Part shown: positions 14,657 through 24,885 of the stretch, piece after piece
Layout of the letters: each line of letters opens with the position of its first letter
How positions within the stretch are numbered: position 1 is the stretch's first letter
Assembly (NCBI RefSeq): GCF_900103635.1
Contig: NZ_FMXK01000003.1
Coordinates: 62,001 to 126,000, forward strand
Source of the DNA: Butyrivibrio sp. INlla18
Lineage (GTDB): Bacteria; Bacillota; Clostridia; Lachnospirales; Lachnospiraceae
Reading direction: 5' to 3'
DNA length: 64,000 nucleotides
Notes under the pieces: generated by a model
What the model was told of the DNA's origin: nothing
What the model saw: only the letters and a program-made list of their open reading frames with translations
Database searches by the model: none
Position numbers and translations under genes: made by a program

Positions 14657-15724
14657 ATGAATAAAGAAAGCGTGGATAAATACAAAAAGAGGATCGTACG
14701 ACAATATCTGATACTGATATTTACTCTTGTTTTTGTTCTGGCAACTTTATTTGTCGGGGCATTTACCTATAGGTTCTACAAGATTGATATAGAAAACCAG
14801 GCAGATGCTAATGTATATGACAAATACTATGTAATGATCACGGATAATTATAAGGCAGATTTCTGGAAGTCAGTGTATGAGGGAGCACTTGCTACTGCCA
14901 AGGAAGATAATATCTATGTAGATCTTTTGGGAGAGAATCTTTCAGAGGGGCGTTCATGTGAGGAGCTTATGAAGATAGCCATAGCTTCCAAGGTGGACGG
15001 AATCATTGTATACGCCAACGAATCAGCAGTAATGACAAGACTTATAAACGACGCTGTATCTAATGGAATACCTGTAGTTACTCTCTATGGAGATAGCGCA
15101 AGGTCCGACAGACTCAGCTTTGTTGGTGTGGGCGGATATAGTATCGGTAAGCTCTATGGCAAGCAGATCGTCAGCATTCTTGAAAATAAATCTCAAAGTA
15201 CTGAAGAAAACCTAGAGACCAAAGTATGCGTTCTTGCCAGTGCGGATACCCAAAATACCGGCCAGAACATCATAATCTCTTCTATGCAGGATACCATAAG
15301 TGAAGAGACAGGTGATGCTCAGAATATTTCAGTATCTATCGTAACAGTTGATAATACCAATACTTTTTCTGCAGAAGAATCCATCAGAGACATTTTCCTA
15401 GGAGAAGAAGTCCCTGATGTTATCGTGTGCTTAAATGAGCTAAATACTATCTGTGCCTATCAGGCAGTTGTAGACTTCAACATGGTTGGTGAGGTAGATA
15501 TCCTTGGTTACTATGACTCCAAGGAAATCTTAAGTGCTATTGATAAGGGTGTTGTTTATTCAACAATCTCTATCAATACTGATCAGCTTGGAGAATATAG
15601 CGTTAGTGCCCTCTATGACTACTACGAATATGGTAACACCAGCCAGTATTACATGGCAGATATTACCCTCATTAATAAGGACAATGTAGCTGACTTTATT
15701 GATAAGGAGGGTAAAGATGAATAA
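14657..15724 (+). CDS. Membrane-anchored periplasmic sugar-binding protein (XylFII-like sensor)
   Basis: A 355-residue protein with a single N-terminal membrane helix (about 18-38, LILIFTLVFVLATLFVGAF) and no lipobox Cys, followed by a type I periplasmic binding domain: YYVMITDNYKADFWKSVYEGA, then VDGIIVYANES and GIPVVTLYGD. It overlaps by 8 bases a LytS-type histidine kinase. In Clostridium beijerinckii a membrane-tethered XylFII binds xylose and docks on the LytS kinase; the gene order here fits that model. Ligand specificity is inferred from the neighbours. Confidence 0.75.
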   Translation: MNKESVDKYKKRIVRQYLILIFTLVFVLATLFVGAFTYRFYKIDIENQADANVYDKYYVMITDNYKADFWKSVYEGALATAKEDNIYVDLLGENLSEGRSCEELMKIAIASKVDGIIVYANESAVMTRLINDAVSNGIPVVTLYGDSARSDRLSFVGVGGYSIGKLYGKQIVSILENKSQSTEENLETKVCVLASADTQNTGQNIIISSMQDTISEETGDAQNISVSIVTVDNTNTFSAEESIRDIFLGEEVPDVIVCLNELNTICAYQAVVDFNMVGEVDILGYYDSKEILSAIDKGVVYSTISINTDQLGEYSVSALYDYYEYGNTSQYYMADITLINKDNVADFIDKEGKDE

Positions 15725-17195
15725 GTTTCTAAATAAGCCCCTCCAATTTAAGATCATCAGCATCTGTATCTTTGCTAACGTTATCATCTTTATTGTTAAT
15801 ATGTTCCTTATTTTGGGAATCAACAGTATGTCCAAGGACATGGAGATGATATACGAAGACAACAGGTCTTTGAATGAGCTGTCAGATTCATTAAGTGCAG
15901 TACAGGATTCCATGACAGGCTACCTTAGTTCCAAGACCAGTGATTCTCTTGAAGAATATTACAAGAGTGCCCAGGCATATCAGGATATGGCGGAAAAGCT
16001 TGATGATAAGGTAACCGATTTCTCTTTTAACAGAATGGAGAGAAATATCAAGTACATGTCCTATAGATATCTGGAGGTTGTTGATCAGACTATCGAGGCT
16101 AAGCGTGGTCGTAACGTAGAAAAATACAGAAACTACTACGAGACAGCAACAGGACTATATGAAGATATCAGCGCATATATCACAAGCCTTAATTTGGAGC
16201 TCTTTGTAGCAAACTCAGAGAACTACGTTAAGCTTTCTAAAGGCTATAGGAACTTCGAAGCTGTGGCTGTCACTATCATGACTCTTATCATGATAGGTAA
16301 CGTTGTGATCGTAACAAGCTTTGTAAGTGCTATGATCATGCCTCTTAAGAACCTTGCTGATTCAGCAGATGAAGTGGCAAAAGGTAACTTTGATGCAGAC
16401 CTTCCTGAGATTGCCTATAACGATGAGATCGGAATAGTTATCGGTGCTTTTAACAAGATGGTTGTCAGCATCAAGGATTATATTGAGAAGTTAAAAGAGA
16501 GCCTTGAAAAAGAAAGATATATGCAGGAAAAAGAGCTTATGATGGAGGCACATCTTAAGGATGCCCAGCTTAAGTACCTTCAGGCTCAGATCAATCCGCA
16601 TTTTCTTTTTAACACTCTTAATGCAGGAGCGCAGCTCGCCATGATGGAAGGCGCTGACAGGACCTATGAGTATGTTCAGACCGTGGCAGATTTTTTCAGA
16701 TACAATGTCAAAAATCAGAAAACTTTTGTTACAATTATTGAAGAGGTTACGCTGGTTGATAACTATATTCAGATTTTGAATGTTCGCTTTTCTGGCGATA
16801 TAGGTTATGAGAAGCAGGTTGACAACAGGCTCCTTGAATGTAAGATGCCAAGCATGATCCTGCAGCCAATCGTTGAGAATGCAGTCAATCATGGAATCCG
16901 CGAGATGGGTGATAAGGGTATGATCACCTTGAAGGTATATCGCGAGGATAGTAATGTCTGCATTTGCATCAAGGACAATGGTAAGGGAATCAGTCAGGAA
17001 GATATAGACAAGATCCTTAGTGGGGACTATTCTCCAAAAGAGCAGCAGTATGACAACAATGGTATTGGTATGGATAATGTCATTTCAAGGCTTCGTCTCT
17101 TTGCTGGAGAGAGGGATGTTGTAAGTATCGTAAGTCCTGGTCCTAATATGGGATGCGAAGTTATAATCAGGCTTCCACTTACAAGAAACGAATAA
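15717..17195 (+). CDS. LytS/YesM-type sensor histidine kinase
   Basis: A 492-residue membrane kinase. The start at 15717 has AAGGAGG 6 bases upstream. Two membrane helices (about 12-34 and 184-206) flank an extracytoplasmic helical region of about 150 residues. Then come HAMP (about 207-256), a coiled coil, the His_kinase motif QINPHFLFN with phospho-His H295, and an HATPase domain (IVENAVNHGI, DNGKGI, GIGMDNV). The external part is helical rather than a PAS/Cache fold, fitting a partner that reads a separate binding protein. It presumably signals to the response regulator 17 bases downstream. Confidence 0.9.
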   Translation: MNKFLNKPLQFKIISICIFANVIIFIVNMFLILGINSMSKDMEMIYEDNRSLNELSDSLSAVQDSMTGYLSSKTSDSLEEYYKSAQAYQDMAEKLDDKVTDFSFNRMERNIKYMSYRYLEVVDQTIEAKRGRNVEKYRNYYETATGLYEDISAYITSLNLELFVANSENYVKLSKGYRNFEAVAVTIMTLIMIGNVVIVTSFVSAMIMPLKNLADSADEVAKGNFDADLPEIAYNDEIGIVIGAFNKMVVSIKDYIEKLKESLEKERYMQEKELMMEAHLKDAQLKYLQAQINPHFLFNTLNAGAQLAMMEGADRTYEYVQTVADFFRYNVKNQKTFVTIIEEVTLVDNYIQILNVRFSGDIGYEKQVDNRLLECKMPSMILQPIVENAVNHGIREMGDKGMITLKVYREDSNVCICIKDNGKGISQEDIDKILSGDYSPKEQQYDNNGIGMDNVISRLRLFAGERDVVSIVSPGPNMGCEVIIRLPLTRNE

Positions 17196-17212
17196 TATTT
17201 TTGGGGTAAAAA

Positions 17213-18808
17213 ATGTATAGAGTAATGCTAGCGGATGACGAAGGAATTGTTATCGATTCCATGAAGTTCATCATTGAAAAGGAATTTGGCAGTAAATGTA
17301 CTGTAGAGTATGCCAAAACTGGAAGACAGGTTATTGAGCTTGCAGAACACTTCAGACCGGATATTGCTGTTATCGATATCCATATGCCTGGTATCAACGG
17401 AATTGATGCCATCAGAGAGATGAAGCAGTTTTGTACTAATACGGTCTTTATTGTTATGTCAGCTTATGACAAGTTTGACTACGCCAAAGAGGCCATAAAG
17501 CTTGGAGTAATGGAATACATTACCAAGCCCATGGACAGGATGAAGGTAGTAAACGTCCTTAAAAAGGCTATGGAACAGATCGATTCTGATAGGGAGAAAA
17601 GAAGTAACGAGCTCCTTATCAAGGAAAAGCTCGAGACAGTAGAGCCTATCATCGAAAACGGACTTATTTATGACATTCTTTTGCAGGAACATTTTGAAGA
17701 AGATATAGACAGCTACAGGACTATTCTTGGTATCGAGGAAAACTACGGCTATATGATGGCTATTGTCTGCGGTGATTCTCAGGAAGGTAATCGAATGACC
17801 AATGCCATCGGAAGCTCCGTCAAGGCCTCTGGCAAGTATCAGGAAATCCGTGAAGGAGTCAAGACCTTTTTTAACTGTAAGATTGGTAACGTAATGGCCA
17901 ACAAGATCGCAGTGCTGGTGCCATGTTCCAAGGATAAGCTTGAGTACAACGAAAGAACTGAGCTAATTGACAGAGCTCGTGAACTTGTCAGATACCTTAG
18001 GAAAAGAAATGATATCAGCTTCAGAGTTGGTATTGGAGGTATAAGGCCCCTTAGAGAGCTGGGGGATTCCTATCGAGATGCCTTAAATGCTCTGATTGCT
18101 ACAACTGGTTCAGTTGCTCACGTAGATGACCTTAATATCAACTGCGACTACGAGGAAGATTATCCAAAGGGTCTTGAGAAGCCTCTTTTTGAAGCTGTTT
18201 CCAAGGGAGACCTAAACGGAACTCAGGTCATTGCAGACAAGTACGGTGACTGGATGTGCAAAAGAGCTAAAGACGGCGATCTAATGTCCATGAGACTTAA
18301 GGTTCTTGAGTTTGCTCTTTATGCTGAACATATAGCATATCAAAACGGCGGACAGACCTATCACTATTCTAGTAGGAACAACTATCTGCCTGAGATCATG
18401 GCTCTTGATACAACTGATGGCATCAAGGATTGGTTTACAGGTAAGCTTCTTGAAGCCTGCAGAAACGTTAGCAGCAAGAGAGAAGAGCGATCAAATGATA
18501 TCATCAAGACTGCCAAGAAGTATATTGATGATCATTTTGACAAGGAAATATCCCTTGATGATGTATCAAGGATAGTAAATATCTCTCCTTATTATTTCAG
18601 CAAGATATTTAAGGAAGAGAGCGGGCTTAACTTTATAGAGTATCTGACTAATATAAGGATAGACAAGGCCAAGAAACTATTAGAGAACTCAAATATGTCT
18701 ATCAAGGAAATCTGTATTTCCTGTGGATATACTGATCCTAACTATTTTAGCAGGAGTTTTAAGAAGAATGTTGGGGTTACTCCGACTGAGTACAAGGATC
18801 AGCTGTAA
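17213..18808 (+). CDS. YesN-type response regulator with AraC DNA-binding domain
   Basis: A 531-residue regulator. The receiver domain (1-120) has the acidic pair ADDE at 7-10, phospho-acceptor D55 (AVIDIHMPG), and K about 105 in ITKPMD. A helical middle region of about 250 residues is followed by two AraC helix-turn-helix motifs at the C-terminus (VSRIVNISPYYFSKIFKEE and CGYTDPNYFSRSFKK). Presumed function: activate the sugar importer genes downstream in response to the kinase. It sits directly between the kinase and the binding protein genes. Confidence 0.92.
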   Translation: MYRVMLADDEGIVIDSMKFIIEKEFGSKCTVEYAKTGRQVIELAEHFRPDIAVIDIHMPGINGIDAIREMKQFCTNTVFIVMSAYDKFDYAKEAIKLGVMEYITKPMDRMKVVNVLKKAMEQIDSDREKRSNELLIKEKLETVEPIIENGLIYDILLQEHFEEDIDSYRTILGIEENYGYMMAIVCGDSQEGNRMTNAIGSSVKASGKYQEIREGVKTFFNCKIGNVMANKIAVLVPCSKDKLEYNERTELIDRARELVRYLRKRNDISFRVGIGGIRPLRELGDSYRDALNALIATTGSVAHVDDLNINCDYEEDYPKGLEKPLFEAVSKGDLNGTQVIADKYGDWMCKRAKDGDLMSMRLKVLEFALYAEHIAYQNGGQTYHYSSRNNYLPEIMALDTTDGIKDWFTGKLLEACRNVSSKREERSNDIIKTAKKYIDDHFDKEISLDDVSRIVNISPYYFSKIFKEESGLNFIEYLTNIRIDKAKKLLENSNMSIKEICISCGYTDPNYFSRSFKKNVGVTPTEYKDQL

Positions 18809-18829
18809 TTGGGGATGGTGAAAAAAGTT

Positions 18830-19873
18830 ATGGGGAAAAGGTTATTAGTTTTTTGTCTTTTGGTAATGCTGACTTTGACTGGTTGCTCAAAGGTAGGCAC
18901 TGAGGAAAAGACTGGTGATAGTACTGAGAGCGACAAGATTCAGATCGGTATATGTTTTGACTCTTTTGTTATTGAGAGATGGCAAAGAGACAGGGACGTA
19001 TTTGTATCCACAGCCAAAGAGCTTGGGGCTGAGGTTAATGTGCAGAATGCTTACGGTGATGTGGAAAAACAGAGGAATCAGATTGATTATTTCATCAAGA
19101 AGGACATGGACGTCATTGTCATTATCAGTATTGACGGCGAAGCTATAAAGGATATGGTCAAGAAGGCTCAGGATGCAGGAATAAAGGTTGTTGCTTATGA
19201 CAGACCTATTCCAGATGCAGGAGCGGACCTCTATATCTCTTTTGACAATGAAAAAGTCGGAGAGATGATGGGCCAAGCCATGGTGGATAGCGGTCTTAGA
19301 AATGGTAAGGTCGTAATGATCTGCGGATCTCTTACAGACCACAATGTGCCTATGGTAGAAGCAGGATTTAGAAAGGTGATGGCTTCAAATGGCAATCAGA
19401 TCCTTGATGTTGCCTACTGCGATGGCTGGAGAGCAGAGCTTGCTGGGGATTATATCTATAATAATGTGGATAAAGTTACCGAAGCTGATGCAATAATGTG
19501 CGGAAATGATGATCTTGCAAGCAGAGTTGTGTACGCTCTTGCAGAGAAAAGAATGGCTGGTAAGAAGATAGTGGTAGGACAGGATGCAGACCTTGAAGCT
19601 TGCCAGAGAATCGTTGAGGGCACACAGCTTATGACAGTTTACAAGCCTATCGAGAAGCTTGCACAGAAGGCTGCAACGGCGGCAGTTGATCTTGCTCTTG
19701 GTAAAGAGATAGAGGGAGAGGATATATCTGATTATGACGATGGAAGCCAGATAGTTCCATATCTCAAGATAGAGCCTATCAGCGTTACGGCAAGGAACAT
19801 GGATGATGTCATCATCAAGAGCGGATTCCATCTTAAGGAGGATGTTTACTTAAATGTTCCTAGCAAAAAATAA
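18830..19873 (+). CDS. XylF-like sugar-binding lipoprotein
   Basis: I choose ATG 18830 because GGATGGTGA lies 8 bases upstream and the signal peptide MGKRLLVFCLLVMLTLTGC then starts cleanly (lipobox LTGC, Cys at about residue 19); ATG 18815 is possible. The mature part follows the xylose-binding pattern: ERWQRDRDVFVSTAKELGA, then NQIDYFIKKDMDVIVI and KVVAYDRPI. It lies between the regulator and the ChvE-type importer genes, with a terminator after it. It may be a second receptor of the importer or a signalling receptor. Confidence 0.82.
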   Translation: MGKRLLVFCLLVMLTLTGCSKVGTEEKTGDSTESDKIQIGICFDSFVIERWQRDRDVFVSTAKELGAEVNVQNAYGDVEKQRNQIDYFIKKDMDVIVIISIDGEAIKDMVKKAQDAGIKVVAYDRPIPDAGADLYISFDNEKVGEMMGQAMVDSGLRNGKVVMICGSLTDHNVPMVEAGFRKVMASNGNQILDVAYCDGWRAELAGDYIYNNVDKVTEADAIMCGNDDLASRVVYALAEKRMAGKKIVVGQDADLEACQRIVEGTQLMTVYKPIEKLAQKAATAAVDLALGKEIEGEDISDYDDGSQIVPYLKIEPISVTARNMDDVIIKSGFHLKEDVYLNVPSKK

Positions 19874-19908
19874 ACAATTTAATAAGATAGCATTAAATTA
19901 ATATTAAC

Positions 19909-19949
19909 GGTTGTGCGTGCAAAAAAATGCTAGCACAACCGATTTTTTG
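19909..19949 (+). terminator. Rho-independent terminator
   Basis: GGTTGTGC and GCACAACC form a stem with an internal TGC/GCA extension, followed by GATTTTTTG. It ends the sensing operon; the transporter operon after it (20077 on) has its own leader, which contains a GGAC-GAAA-GTCC hairpin near 20032. Confidence 0.8.
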
Positions 19950-20076
19950 TATATAACACTTTTAAAAATTTGCTATTATTCGTAAATTTTTCCTATTTTT
20001 TCTATGGTAAATTGAATTCAGTAAAGAGCGGGACGAAAGTCCTGGAGTTCAAACCAAATTGTGGGAGGAAAAAGAA

Positions 20077-21231
20077 ATGAAGAAAAGAATTGTAAGTGCA
20101 ATCCTTACAGCTGCTATGGCAGCATCTCTCATTGTAGGATGCGGCAGCACAGCTCCAGCTGAGACTCAGCCAGAGACAAAGACAGAAGAGACTACAGAAG
20201 CTCAGCCAGAAGAGAAGACAGAAGAGAAGGCAGAAGAGACAACTCAGGCTAGCGGCGGAAAAGTCGGCGTAGCAATGCCTACTAAGGATCTTCAGAGATG
20301 GAATCAGGACGGCGCAAACATGGAAGAGCAGCTCAAGGCAGCAGGCTATGAAGTTGATCTTCAGTATGCATCAAATGATATCTCAACTCAGGTTTCTCAG
20401 ATCGAGAACATGATCTCTTCAGGAGCACAGGTTCTTGTTATCGCATCTATCGATGGTGATTCACTTGGAACAGTTCTTGCACAGGCTAAGGAAGCTGGTA
20501 TCCCAGTTATCGCTTATGACCGTCTTATCATGAACTCAGACGCTGTTTCTTACTATGCTACATTCGATAACTACATGGTAGGAACAAAGCAGGGTCAGTA
20601 CATTGAAGAGCAGCTTGACCTCAAGAATGCAGAGGGACCTTTCAATCTTGAGATCTTCACAGGTGATCCTGGTGACAACAACGCTAGATTCTTCTATCAG
20701 GGCGCATATGATGTTCTTAAAGAGTACATCGATAATGGCAAGCTCGTAGTTAAGTCTGGTCAGATTGACTTTGATAACGTTGCTACAGCTAACTGGTCAA
20801 CAGAGAATGCTCAGTCAAGAATGGATGCAATCATCTCAGCTAACTATGCTGATGGAACAAAGATCGATGCAGTTCTTTGCTCAAACGATTCAACAGCTCT
20901 TGGTGTTACAAACTCTCTTGAAGCTAACTACACAGGTGAGTGGCCAATCATCACTGGTCAGGACTGTGATATTGCTAACGTTAAGAACATGATCGCTGGT
21001 AAGCAGTCAATGTCTATCTTCAATGATACTCGTGATCTTGCTAAGAAGACTGTAGAGATGGTTGACGCTATCATGAAGGGCACAGAGGCTCCTGTAAACA
21101 ACACAGAGACATATGACAACGGAACAGGAATCATTCCTTCATACCTTTGCGAGCCTGTATTCGCAGACGTTAACAACTACAAAGAGCTTCTTATTGACTC
21201 TGGATACTACACAGAGGATGACCTTAAGTAA
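20077..21231 (+). CDS. chvE: ChvE-type multiple-monosaccharide binding lipoprotein
   Basis: A 384-residue lipoprotein: MKKRIVSAILTAAMAASLIV then GCGS (lipobox Cys about residue 22), a Glu/Thr/Pro-rich linker of about 40 residues, and a sugar-binding domain (VGVAMPTKDLQRWNQDG, AQVLVIASIDGDS, GIPVIAYDRL, CSNDSTALGV). The closing block YDNGTGIIPSYLCEPVFAD is typical of ChvE-like receptors. The start is set by GTGGGAGG upstream; the in-frame codon at 20059 is too close to it. It is the receptor for the MmsA/MmsB importer behind it; strong codon bias suggests high expression. Confidence 0.85.
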   Translation: MKKRIVSAILTAAMAASLIVGCGSTAPAETQPETKTEETTEAQPEEKTEEKAEETTQASGGKVGVAMPTKDLQRWNQDGANMEEQLKAAGYEVDLQYASNDISTQVSQIENMISSGAQVLVIASIDGDSLGTVLAQAKEAGIPVIAYDRLIMNSDAVSYYATFDNYMVGTKQGQYIEEQLDLKNAEGPFNLEIFTGDPGDNNARFFYQGAYDVLKEYIDNGKLVVKSGQIDFDNVATANWSTENAQSRMDAIISANYADGTKIDAVLCSNDSTALGVTNSLEANYTGEWPIITGQDCDIANVKNMIAGKQSMSIFNDTRDLAKKTVEMVDAIMKGTEAPVNNTETYDNGTGIIPSYLCEPVFADVNNYKELLIDSGYYTEDDLK

Positions 21232-21257
21232 TAACTTATTTTTCCTAAATGAACTAG

Positions 21258-21282
21258 GGCGGTCGCTTAGACCGCCTTATGT
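21258..21282 (+). terminator. Hairpin between receptor and ATPase genes
   Basis: GGCGGTC and GACCGCC flank GCTTA, followed by TTATGTTC. The tract is weak in T, so partial read-through or mRNA stabilisation of the receptor message is more likely than full termination. Confidence 0.6.
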
Positions 21283-21327
21283 TCAGCCATAATACAGCTA
21301 AATTGCAAATAAGAAGGAGGGGCAAAG

Positions 21328-22881
21328 TTGAAAAAGATATTATTGGAAATGAAAAATATCACTAAGACCTTCCCCGGTGTGAAAGCGTTAGATAATGTAA
21401 ATCTTCAGGTAGAAGAAGGCGAGATACACGCGCTGGTTGGGGAAAACGGCGCTGGAAAGTCCACTTTGATGAACGTACTTAGTGGTGTTTATCCGTATGG
21501 CTCCTATGAGGGTGACATTATATATGATGGAAAGGTATGTCAGTTCAACGCTATCAAGGATAGTGAAGAAAAGGGCATAGTCATAATACACCAGGAGTTG
21601 GCTCTGATTCCCTATATGACAATTGCTGAGAACATGTTTCTTGGTAATGAAAGAGGAAATAAGGTAAAGATCAATTGGGACGAGACAAATGTTCTTGCCC
21701 GTAAGTATTTGGATATTGTTGGACTTAAAGATAGTACACAAACTTTGATCAAGGATATTGGTGTTGGTAAACAGCAGCTTGTTGAAATTGCGAAGGCTCT
21801 TTCAAAGGATGCTAATCTGCTCATTCTTGATGAGCCTACATCATCACTTAATGAGACAGACTCAAGAGCTTTACTTGATCTTTTGCTCAAGCTAAAAAAA
21901 GAGAGAAATCTTACTTCTATTATTATTTCTCACAAGCTCAACGAGGTTTCATATGTAGCTGATAAGATCACAGTTATCCGTGATGGTTCAACTATTGAGA
22001 CTTTGACTAAGGGCGTTGATGACTTCTCTGAGAGCAGGATCATCAAGGGAATGGTAGGAAGAGAACTTTCAGACAGATTCCCTAAGAGAGAAAGCCATGT
22101 TGGTGAGGTCAGCATGGAAGTAAAGAATTGGAATGTTTACCATCCTTTACATAAAGATAGAAAAGTAGTAGATAACGTAAACATCTACGTTAGAAAAGGA
22201 GAGGTTCTGGGTATCTCCGGACTTATGGGAGCTGGTAGAACAGAGCTTGCCATGAGTATTTTTGGAAAGAGTTATGGAGAGAATATCTCCGGTGACATCT
22301 ATATAAACGGAGAGAAGGTTAATTTAAATACAGTAAGCAGTGCTATCAAGCACGGACTTGCATATGTAACTGAAGACAGAAAGGGAAATGGTCTTATTCT
22401 TTCAAATCCTATCAAGACTAATACCACGCTTGCCAATCTGGAAGCAGTTAGTAGTAAGACAGTAATCGACAAGCATAAAGAGTATTCGGTTGCTGTAGAT
22501 TACAAGGATAAGTTAAAGACTAAGTGCCCAACTGTAGAACAGAACGTTGGAAACCTTAGTGGTGGAAATCAGCAGAAAGTTCTTTTAGCAAAGTGGATGT
22601 TTGCTGATCCTGAGATACTAATCCTTGATGAGCCTACAAGAGGTATCGACGTAGGTGCTAAGTATGAAATTTATTGCATTATCAACCAGCTGGTAGCAGA
22701 AGGAAAATCAGTAATCATGATTTCATCTGAGCTTCCTGAGATCCTGGGAATGTGTGACAGAATTTACGTAATGAACGAAGGCAAAATGGTTGGGGAACTT
22801 GATGCTAAGGATGCCACACAGGAAAAGATCATGACTTATATTTTACAGTCAGCTGGAAACAAGGAGGAGAATCATGAATAA
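21328..22881 (+). CDS. mmsA: Sugar ABC importer ATPase with two cassettes (MmsA/GguA-type)
   Basis: Start is TTG at 21328, with AAGGAGG 7 bases upstream and no closer ATG. The 517-residue protein carries two ATP-binding cassettes: Walker [10 protein letters not shown] (about 37-45), signature [12 protein letters not shown] in a divergent form, Walker [12 protein letters not shown]; second cassette with [18 protein letters not shown] and [13 protein letters not shown]. The degenerate second Walker A is the family norm (RbsA/MglA/XylG). It powers import together with the 396-residue permease, which it overlaps by 8 bases. Confidence 0.9.
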   Translation: MKKILLEMKNITKTFPGVKALDNVNLQVEEGEIHALVGENGAGKSTLMNVLSGVYPYGSYEGDIIYDGKVCQFNAIKDSEEKGIVIIHQELALIPYMTIAENMFLGNERGNKVKINWDETNVLARKYLDIVGLKDSTQTLIKDIGVGKQQLVEIAKALSKDANLLILDEPTSSLNETDSRALLDLLLKLKKERNLTSIIISHKLNEVSYVADKITVIRDGSTIETLTKGVDDFSESRIIKGMVGRELSDRFPKRESHVGEVSMEVKNWNVYHPLHKDRKVVDNVNIYVRKGEVLGISGLMGAGRTELAMSIFGKSYGENISGDIYINGEKVNLNTVSSAIKHGLAYVTEDRKGNGLILSNPIKTNTTLANLEAVSSKTVIDKHKEYSVAVDYKDKLKTKCPTVEQNVGNLSGGNQQKVLLAKWMFADPEILILDEPTRGIDVGAKYEIYCIINQLVAEGKSVIMISSELPEILGMCDRIYVMNEGKMVGELDAKDATQEKIMTYILQSAGNKEENHE

Positions 22882-24064
22882 AAATTCTGTATTAGGTTTT
22901 CTTAAAAAGAACACCATGATAATCGTACTTATCATAGTTGTGGCATTTTTCTCATGGAAGACAGGTGGAGCTATTCTTCTTCCTATGAATGTCAGTAACT
23001 TGATCTCACAGAACGCTTACGTATTCGTTCTTGCAACTGGTATGCTTCTGTGTATCTTAACCGGTGGTAACATCGATCTTTCAGTTGGATCAGTTGTATG
23101 TTTCGTAGGTGCTGTTGGAGCACTTCTCATGGTTAATTATGGCGTACCTGTATGGCTTGCTATTATTATCATGATCTGCATCGGAACACTCATCGGTGCA
23201 TTCCAGGGCTTCTGGATCGCTTTCGTAAGAATACCACCTTTCATCGTAACACTTGCTGGTATGCTTGCATTTAGAGGACTTTCAAATGTAGCACTTAATG
23301 GTCTTACAGTTTCAATCAAGGACAAGACAACCTTTGTAAACCTCTTTGGTGGTGGAGCTGACTGTTATGTTCGTGATATCTTTGGAGGAACAAACCTTAA
23401 CCTCACATGTCTCTTTGGTGGAATCCTTGCAGCATCAGTGCTGGTACTTCTTCAGATCCTTAGCCGCAGCAAAAAGAGAGCCAGCGGATATGATCTTGAA
23501 CCAATCTGGGCATTTGGAGCAAAACTCATTGTACTTGCAGCAATTATCTTAGCTTTCTCATACAAGCTTGCTCAGCATAAAGGTATTCCTACAGTATTCA
23601 TCTGGGTATTAGTAGTAGTAATCATCTATGGTTACATCACAAGCAATACAACAGTTGGTCGTCACTTCTATGCAGTAGGTGGTAACGAGAAGGCAACAAA
23701 GCTTTCTGGTATCGATACAAACAAGGTTTACTTCCTTGCTTACACAAACATGGGATTCCTTGCAGCACTTGCAGGTATGATCACAATTGCCAGACTTACA
23801 TCAGCTCAGCCAACATATGGTCAGAACTACGAGATGGACGCTATCGGATCTTGCTTCATCGGTGGAGCATCAGCTTACGGCGGAATCGGTACAGTTCCTG
23901 GAGTTATCGTTGGTGCTGTCCTCATGGGTGTTATCAACCTTGGTATGTCACTTATGGGCGTAGATGCTAACATGCAGAAGGTAGTAAAAGGTGCCGTTCT
24001 TCTTGCAGCCGTTATCTTCGACGTAGTATCAAAGCGTGGCGGTAAATTCGTAGTAAAGAACTAA
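22874..24064 (+). CDS. mmsB: Sugar ABC importer permease (MmsB/GguB-type)
   Basis: A 396-residue integral membrane protein with about ten hydrophobic segments. The RbsC/XylH-family signature is visible: [19 protein letters not shown], then [18 protein letters not shown] and [30 protein letters not shown]. It is longer than RbsC (about 320) and similar to GguB/XylH, which have extra helices in the middle. AAGGAGGA precedes its ATG inside the ATPase gene. It ends the operon; a terminator follows. Confidence 0.9.
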   Translation: MNKNSVLGFLKKNTMIIVLIIVVAFFSWKTGGAILLPMNVSNLISQNAYVFVLATGMLLCILTGGNIDLSVGSVVCFVGAVGALLMVNYGVPVWLAIIIMICIGTLIGAFQGFWIAFVRIPPFIVTLAGMLAFRGLSNVALNGLTVSIKDKTTFVNLFGGGADCYVRDIFGGTNLNLTCLFGGILAASVLVLLQILSRSKKRASGYDLEPIWAFGAKLIVLAAIILAFSYKLAQHKGIPTVFIWVLVVVIIYGYITSNTTVGRHFYAVGGNEKATKLSGIDTNKVYFLAYTNMGFLAALAGMITIARLTSAQPTYGQNYEMDAIGSCFIGGASAYGGIGTVPGVIVGAVLMGVINLGMSLMGVDANMQKVVKGAVLLAAVIFDVVSKRGGKFVVKN

Positions 24065-24098
24065 TATTAAATTGTTAGAGGTTTAATAGAGAATTCAA

Positions 24099-24127
24099 GG
24101 CATGTCCCTTTTGGGCATGCCTTTTTT
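24099..24127 (+). terminator. Terminator after the sugar importer
   Basis: GGCATG and CCC pair with GGG and CATGCC around TTTT (one bulged T), followed by six Ts. The foldback element starts at the last base of this T-run, as if it had inserted there. Confidence 0.8.
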
Positions 24128-24802
24128 GAGCCCCAGGGACGGGGTTTGTGGCTCATTTTGGGGGCAGCGGTATGGAGTGCTCTCCCGTAGGGGTGCCCGA
24201 CCACAGACCGACTGACAGCCAGCCTACAGTATATTATTTTCAAATCTCTGAGAATTTTGCCTAGTTCATGAGCTTTTATTTTTCTTTTGAAATTCTGTTT
24301 TTGAAACACTGTCTGAGTCTTTGATGCCATTTTTGCTGTAAAGTTTTGTTTTGCCCTCATCAAAAAATGAAACTTTTCTATATGCTCATGCAGCTTTTGT
24401 TTTAATGCGCATGCTCTTGCTACAGACTTGCTGGGCGGATTTTATAATAAGTGGTCATAGGAGCTGTGCTCCTATGACCACTTATTATAAATTCATATCG
24501 CCCAGCTTCAAACAACGCAAACCGCATGCGCGTCAAAAGCTGCTTATGAGCATAAGAAAATGTCATTTTTTGAAAATCGTTCAAACCCAAAACTTTACAG
24601 ACAAAAATGTGCCTCAAAGACGAGTTTGTTTCAAAGAATTTCAAAAGAAAAATAAATGCCATGAACTACAAAAATCGAAGGATGAGAAAAAATATGCTGT
24701 AGGCTGGCTGTCAGTCGGTCTGTGGTCGGGCACCCCTACGGGAGAGCACTCCATACCGCCGCCCCTAAAAAAATGAGCCACAAACCCCGTCCCTAGGGCT
24801 CA
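24127..24802. repeat. 676-bp near-perfect foldback (giant inverted repeat) with GGGACGG ends
   Basis: The whole interval folds on itself around 24465-24467. Ends are oppositely oriented GGGACGG repeats R5 (24127-24155) and R6 (24774-24802). Next inward, 24167-24229 and 24697-24759 are 63-bp perfect inverted repeats. The inside is an imperfect helix with a perfect 23-bp apex (24442-24464 with 24468-24490, loop TGT). No protein is convincingly coded: apparent frames on either strand are read-through of the repeat. It fills the gap between mmsB and pepF. It could be a non-autonomous mobile element (REPIN- or MITE-like) or a structured RNA; the same inner core recurs at 60639-60750. Confidence 0.9.
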
Positions 24803-24885
24803 CTTTTCTTATTTGACTCTCCGTTGTAGAATAAAAGAGCTGCTATATTTATATAGAAGAAATGAAAAAAGAGAGGGCGACAATT

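Noticed and set aside
24351..24776. Open frame of 141 residues (+), and frames 24067-24363 and 24420-24662 (-)
   Set aside because: They are read-through of the near-perfect foldback; the two strands encode similar peptides because the DNA is self-complementary, and none has a ribosome site.
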